The position numbers and the translations under genes were made by a program. This document shows, one piece after another, positions 5,442 through 7,231 of a stretch of DNA of 7,231 bases (within the stretch, counting starts at the first letter, position 1; each line of letters opens with the position of its first letter). A model generated the notes under the pieces. That model saw only the letters and a list, made by a program, of their open reading frames with translations, ran no database searches and was not told the origin of the DNA. The DNA is from an uncultured Campylobacter sp. (GTDB lineage: Bacteria > Campylobacterota > Campylobacteria > Campylobacterales > Campylobacteraceae): NCBI RefSeq assembly GCF_938018035.1, contig NZ_CALIJF010000237.1:1-7231 (forward strand), written 5' to 3'.

Positions 5442-5750
5442 AGCGATTTTGTGGCGAGATAGGCTATGTGTTTGGGCGCACGACATAGAAATTTGTATGG
5501 TGCGATACACGTGGGATTACACGGCGCAGATTTCGCGTCCTCATCTGCACTGCTAAAAATTCTACTGAGCAGAGGTGATCTAGAAATTTTGCAGCGGCAC
5601 AAAATTGCCTAGCGCGGATTTTGAGCTTGCGCAAAATTTCGCACCGCTAGCATGTGAGAGACCTGAAATTTTAAATTGCATGTCGCTTTAAAATTTTAAA
5701 CTTATGAAATTTGAGCCGCGCTTACTTTTAAATCCTAATTACGCGCCGTG

Positions 5751-5785
5751 CTTGGCGATGAAATTTTAAAATTTATCGCGCCAAG
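5751..5785. repeat. 35-nt inverted repeat around an AAATTTTAAAATTT core
   Basis: CTTGGCG at the left and CGCCAAG at the right flank AT/AT and the palindromic core at 5761-5774. The right arm has an extra GC and the left arm an extra G, so pairing is imperfect by small bulges. The architecture is the same as at 227-255 and 428-462. Confidence 0.55.
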
Positions 5786-5965
5786 AGCAGCTCGATCAAT
5801 CGGCGGACGCAGCTAAAAATAAGATAGATAAAATGCATCAGCGCGTGAAGCGGGTCTAAATTTAAATTGCGGGCGAAATTTTAAAGCGTGGCCTAGACCG
5901 CTTGCGGGCGTTCGGTTTCGGCTTTAAAATAGTTAAATTTAGCGCTAGCGCCTGCGGAGCTTCGG

Positions 5966-6184
5966 CTATCTGATTTTTGCGGTGCCGAAGCAAAGTCCGT
6001 TTTCGTTGCACTGCATATTTTCGATTTGCGGATCCTCGCTTTCGCCGCAAATTTGAATCATCTGATGTGACGCCTCGTCCATTTTGGGCTCGCTACAATG
6101 CGAAACGCCTGGCTTTGGCTGCTCTGGAGCGGAGCAAGCGCATATAAATAATGCCGCGCAGGCGAACAAGAGGGTGTTTTTCAT
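5966..6184 (-). CDS. small cysteine-containing lipoprotein of unknown function
   Basis: This 72-residue precursor starts MKNTLLFACAALFICAC. A Lys, a hydrophobic stretch and the lipobox ICAC put the lipidated cysteine at Cys17 (Cys at -2 is unusual but tolerated). The mature chain of about 56 residues is acidic and polar and has four more cysteines at 30, 46, 59 and 65 (SHC, QIC, MQC, GLC), enough for two disulfides or a metal site. It should be anchored in the periplasm on the inner or outer membrane. The start is supported by AAAAAGGA about 6 nt before the ATG; a possible -10 (TAAAAT, minus strand, 6212-6217) lies further up. It is divergent from the Met/His-tailed membrane protein gene, with 311 bp between them. 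I recognise no family; the motifs suggest a redox or metal-related envelope role only loosely. Confidence 0.65.
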   Translation of the reverse strand: MKNTLLFACAALFICACSAPEQPKPGVSHCSEPKMDEASHQMIQICGESEDPQIENMQCNENGLCFGTAKIR

Positions 6185-6396
6185 TTTAAATCCTTTTTAA
6201 AAAATGTCGTAATTTTATCTTTACAAAACTGAAATTTTACGGAATTTAAAGCGTTTTGGCTAAATTTAATGCAGCTGCATCTGCAAATATAAATTTTCTA
6301 AATTTCACGTTAGATACGAAGAGGCGGCGTGTAAAGCGAGATAAATTTAATATTTGTGAGCGAGTTTTAAGACGCAGCCCAAATCGTTTTACGGAA

Positions 6397-6428
6397 AGAT
6401 AAGATTAAAGGCGCACTTAATCTTATCT
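6397..6428. promoter_or_regulatory. perfect 12-bp-arm inverted repeat, candidate regulator site
   Basis: AGATAAGATTAA (6397-6408) and TTAATCTTATCT (6417-6428) are exact reverse complements around AGGCGCAC. The centre lies about 58 bp upstream of the predicted transcript start of the 6496 gene, near the usual place for an activator upstream of the -35. No gene on either strand ends here, so a terminator role has no client. Arms this long with a short spacer are unlikely by chance. Confidence 0.6.
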
Positions 6429-6458
6429 ATTGTTTTAAAATTTTTTACCGAAAGCCGC

Positions 6459-6464
6459 TAGAAT
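6459..6464 (+). promoter_or_regulatory. -10 box for the 6496 gene
   Basis: TAGAAT in GCTAGAATT lies 31 nt before the ATG; the predicted start is near 6471. The T-rich stretch TTTTAAAATTTTTT (6433-6446) precedes it, in keeping with Campylobacter promoters. No -35 is visible. Confidence 0.5.
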
Positions 6465-6495
6465 TGCGCCCTTTAAACCAAAATAAGGAGAAAAC

Positions 6496-7032
6496 ATGGC
6501 AATGACGAATTACATGGAGCTTTTGATGGCAAATCAGCCGTGGAATTTGATTTTATTTATGGCGGTGCCGATGGGCTTAGCAGAAGCGATAGTAGCGAGC
6601 GAATTTTTTAGCTTGTACCGCGCGAATGAGGGCTCCTTGGCGCTAAAAATCAATAAATGCCTTAGCATCATTCTCGGCGCTTATTTTACGATATTAATCA
6701 TTTACGTAGCGGTTAAAATTTTGCCCGCTATTCATTTACGTGGCGCTGCGGACGCCTTAGCTTTGGCTGCATACGCAGCAGCGGCGCTGCCTGCGCTAGT
6801 ACTGCTACTTTTGGAGCTAGGAGTTATCGCAAAAGGAGCGGAATTTAGAGCTAGGCTTAAATTTCATTTCTTGGCGCTGATTGTATTTTTGGTGCTAGGA
6901 CACGTCGCGATGATTTTTGGAATGACCGATCCAGGTGTGAGTGGCATGGAACATTCTATGATGGATCATGGCTCGATGGAGAACATGGATCACGGCGGCA
7001 TGGATCACTCAAAGATGGAGCATTCACATTAA
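6496..7032 (+). CDS. four-helix inner-membrane protein with Met/His-rich C-terminal tail, possible metal handling
   Basis: This 178-residue protein has four hydrophobic segments at about residues 17-39, 54-76, 87-110 and 122-142. Glu30, Glu36 and Glu107 fall in or near the helices. The last 28 residues (151-178) hold seven Met and six His in repeats of MDHG, MEH and MDHS, a composition known from copper- and silver-binding tails and loops. With an even helix number and the short N-terminus probably on the same side, the tail's location (cytoplasm or periplasm) cannot be decided without topology data. AAGGAG at 6485-6490, 5 nt upstream, selects this ATG over the one at 6502. It resembles small Campylobacter proteins labelled permease or unknown-function membrane protein; I assign no specific family. 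Copper or another soft metal is the best guess, from the tail only. It appears monocistronic. Confidence 0.8.
   Translation: MAMTNYMELLMANQPWNLILFMAVPMGLAEAIVASEFFSLYRANEGSLALKINKCLSIILGAYFTILIIYVAVKILPAIHLRGAADALALAAYAAAALPALVLLLLELGVIAKGAEFRARLKFHFLALIVFLVLGHVAMIFGMTDPGVSGMEHSMMDHGSMENMDHGGMDHSKMEHSH
6961..7010 (+). repeat. short coding repeats in the Met/His tail
   Basis: ATGGATCA(C/T) recurs at 6961, 6985 and 7000, coding Met-Asp-His each time, with related ATGGA words between. The spacings of 24 and 15 nt keep frame, so the tail could lengthen or shorten by recombination without breaking the protein. Confidence 0.6.
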
Positions 7033-7034
7033 CT

Positions 7035-7069
7035 TTTAGCATGCTCAGCTTGGGCTAAATTTTAAAATT
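7035..7069 (+). terminator. weak possible terminator after the 6496 gene
   Basis: TTTAGC (7035-7040) and GCTAAA (7054-7059) can pair across a 13-nt loop, followed by TTTTAAAATT. The stem is short and AT-rich and the T run is interrupted. The remaining bases to 7231 hold no gene that I can support. Confidence 0.3.
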
Positions 7070-7231
7070 CTATCTCGCCGATAGCGCGGGGTTGATAAAT
7101 ACTTCATGATTTGATTGCCTTTCGTCTATAAAATGCATATGCAAGCACCTCTCAAATAAAATTTTACCGTCTTTCATCTGTCGCCTGCGAGGTGGTAAAT
7201 TTAATATCAAGCTTATCGCCCCGCCTTTTTA

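Larger units (their letters stand above)
4725..5965. other. 1.24-kb stretch without a supportable gene, dense in AT palindromes and decayed repeats
   Basis: Open frames here are short, overlap on the minus strand, lack convincing ribosome sites and have odd composition (many Cys, Ser and Arg). The word AAATTTTAAA or its complement occurs at 4825, 4829, 5031, 5223, 5666, 5687, 5691, 5761, 5765 and 5876, against none in the coding regions supported here. AAGCAGAATTT-like words recur at about 5078, 5189 and 5243. GC-rich blocks between the AT words give hairpins and short repeats, listed separately. The region may be an eroded gene or an array of old repeats; nothing identifies a former gene product. 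Confidence 0.6.
6185..6495. other. divergent intergenic region
   Basis: These 311 bp separate the leftward lipoprotein gene from the rightward membrane protein gene and must hold both promoters. Apart from the dyad and -10 listed separately, the only marked structure is the perfect 12-bp palindrome ATGCAGCTGCAT at 6269-6280. No open frame of note is present. Confidence 0.6.

Noticed and set aside
5273..5602. Minus-strand open frame of 109 residues, with the overlapping minus-strand frame at 5118-5357
   Set aside because: No clear ribosome site, many scattered Cys, Ser and Arg, internal similarity caused by the DNA duplication at 5323-5441, and overlap of two frames in the same stretch. Reads as non-coding.
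4725..5965. CRISPR array or tandem repeat locus
   Set aside because: The repeated words are about 10 bp, irregularly spaced and in both orientations; there are no 20-40 bp repeats with even spacers and no cas genes.
5862..6050. Minus-strand 62-codon frame overlapping the lipoprotein gene
   Set aside because: Highly basic product (RRKR, KRKR) typical of an alternate-frame reading of a real gene; it overlaps the better-supported lipoprotein.
6397..6428. Reading the 12-bp dyad as a rho-independent terminator
   Set aside because: No gene on either strand ends toward it, and the T-rich DNA beyond is interrupted by ATTG and AAAA. A regulatory site is more consistent with its position.
7070..7177. 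Minus-strand 35-codon frame (start MKDGKILFERCLH) near the right edge
   Set aside because: The product looks somewhat protein-like, but it is very short, has no good ribosome site (AGGCGACAG before the ATG) and a stop lies in frame at the window edge. It could be a gene remnant; not supportable.

Overview
The window looks like chromosomal DNA of an oral-type Campylobacter such as C. gracilis, C. showae or C. rectus. This is inferred from gene content, T-rich promoters with TATAAT-like -10 boxes and no clear -35, strong AAGGAG ribosome sites, and intergenic DNA full of the word GAAATTTTAAA. The exact species cannot be fixed from the sequence alone.

Layout. Positions 1-442 are mostly non-coding, with palindromes, a weak possible gene end at the left edge, and a terminator for the leftward operon. 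Positions 443-1859 (minus strand) hold the two subunits of a split class I [4Fe-4S] fumarate hydratase, beta downstream of alpha and tightly coupled to it. A 199-bp divergent promoter region (1860-2058) separates it from the rightward haoC-haoA operon (2059-4027). HaoC is a NapC/NrfH-type tetraheme quinol dehydrogenase and HaoA is an octaheme cytochrome of the epsilonproteobacterial hydroxylamine oxidoreductase-like type (epsilon-Hao). A clear terminator follows at 4079-4104. Next comes a single small soluble protein gene of unknown function (4308-4724), then about 1.24 kb with no convincing gene but many AT-rich palindromes, hairpins and decayed repeats (4725-5965). A small cysteine-containing lipoprotein gene (5966-6184, minus) lies divergent from a four-helix membrane protein with a Met/His-rich tail (6496-7032, plus). 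The last 199 bp show no supported gene.

How the genes work together. HaoC would take electrons from menaquinol in the inner membrane and pass them to periplasmic HaoA, which in this lineage is thought to reduce nitrogen oxyanions or hydroxylamine rather than oxidise hydroxylamine. Fumarate hydratase feeds the C4-dicarboxylate part of the same anaerobic or microaerobic respiratory lifestyle (malate/fumarate interconversion ahead of fumarate reductase). The adjacency may be chance, but the two operons share one regulatory region with two inverted repeats placed as operators would be.

No wholly new system is evident. The best leads are the epsilon-Hao module with its promoter dyads, the Met/His-tailed membrane protein behind a perfect 12-bp-arm inverted repeat, and the family of AAATTTTAAAATTT-centred palindromes confined to non-coding DNA.
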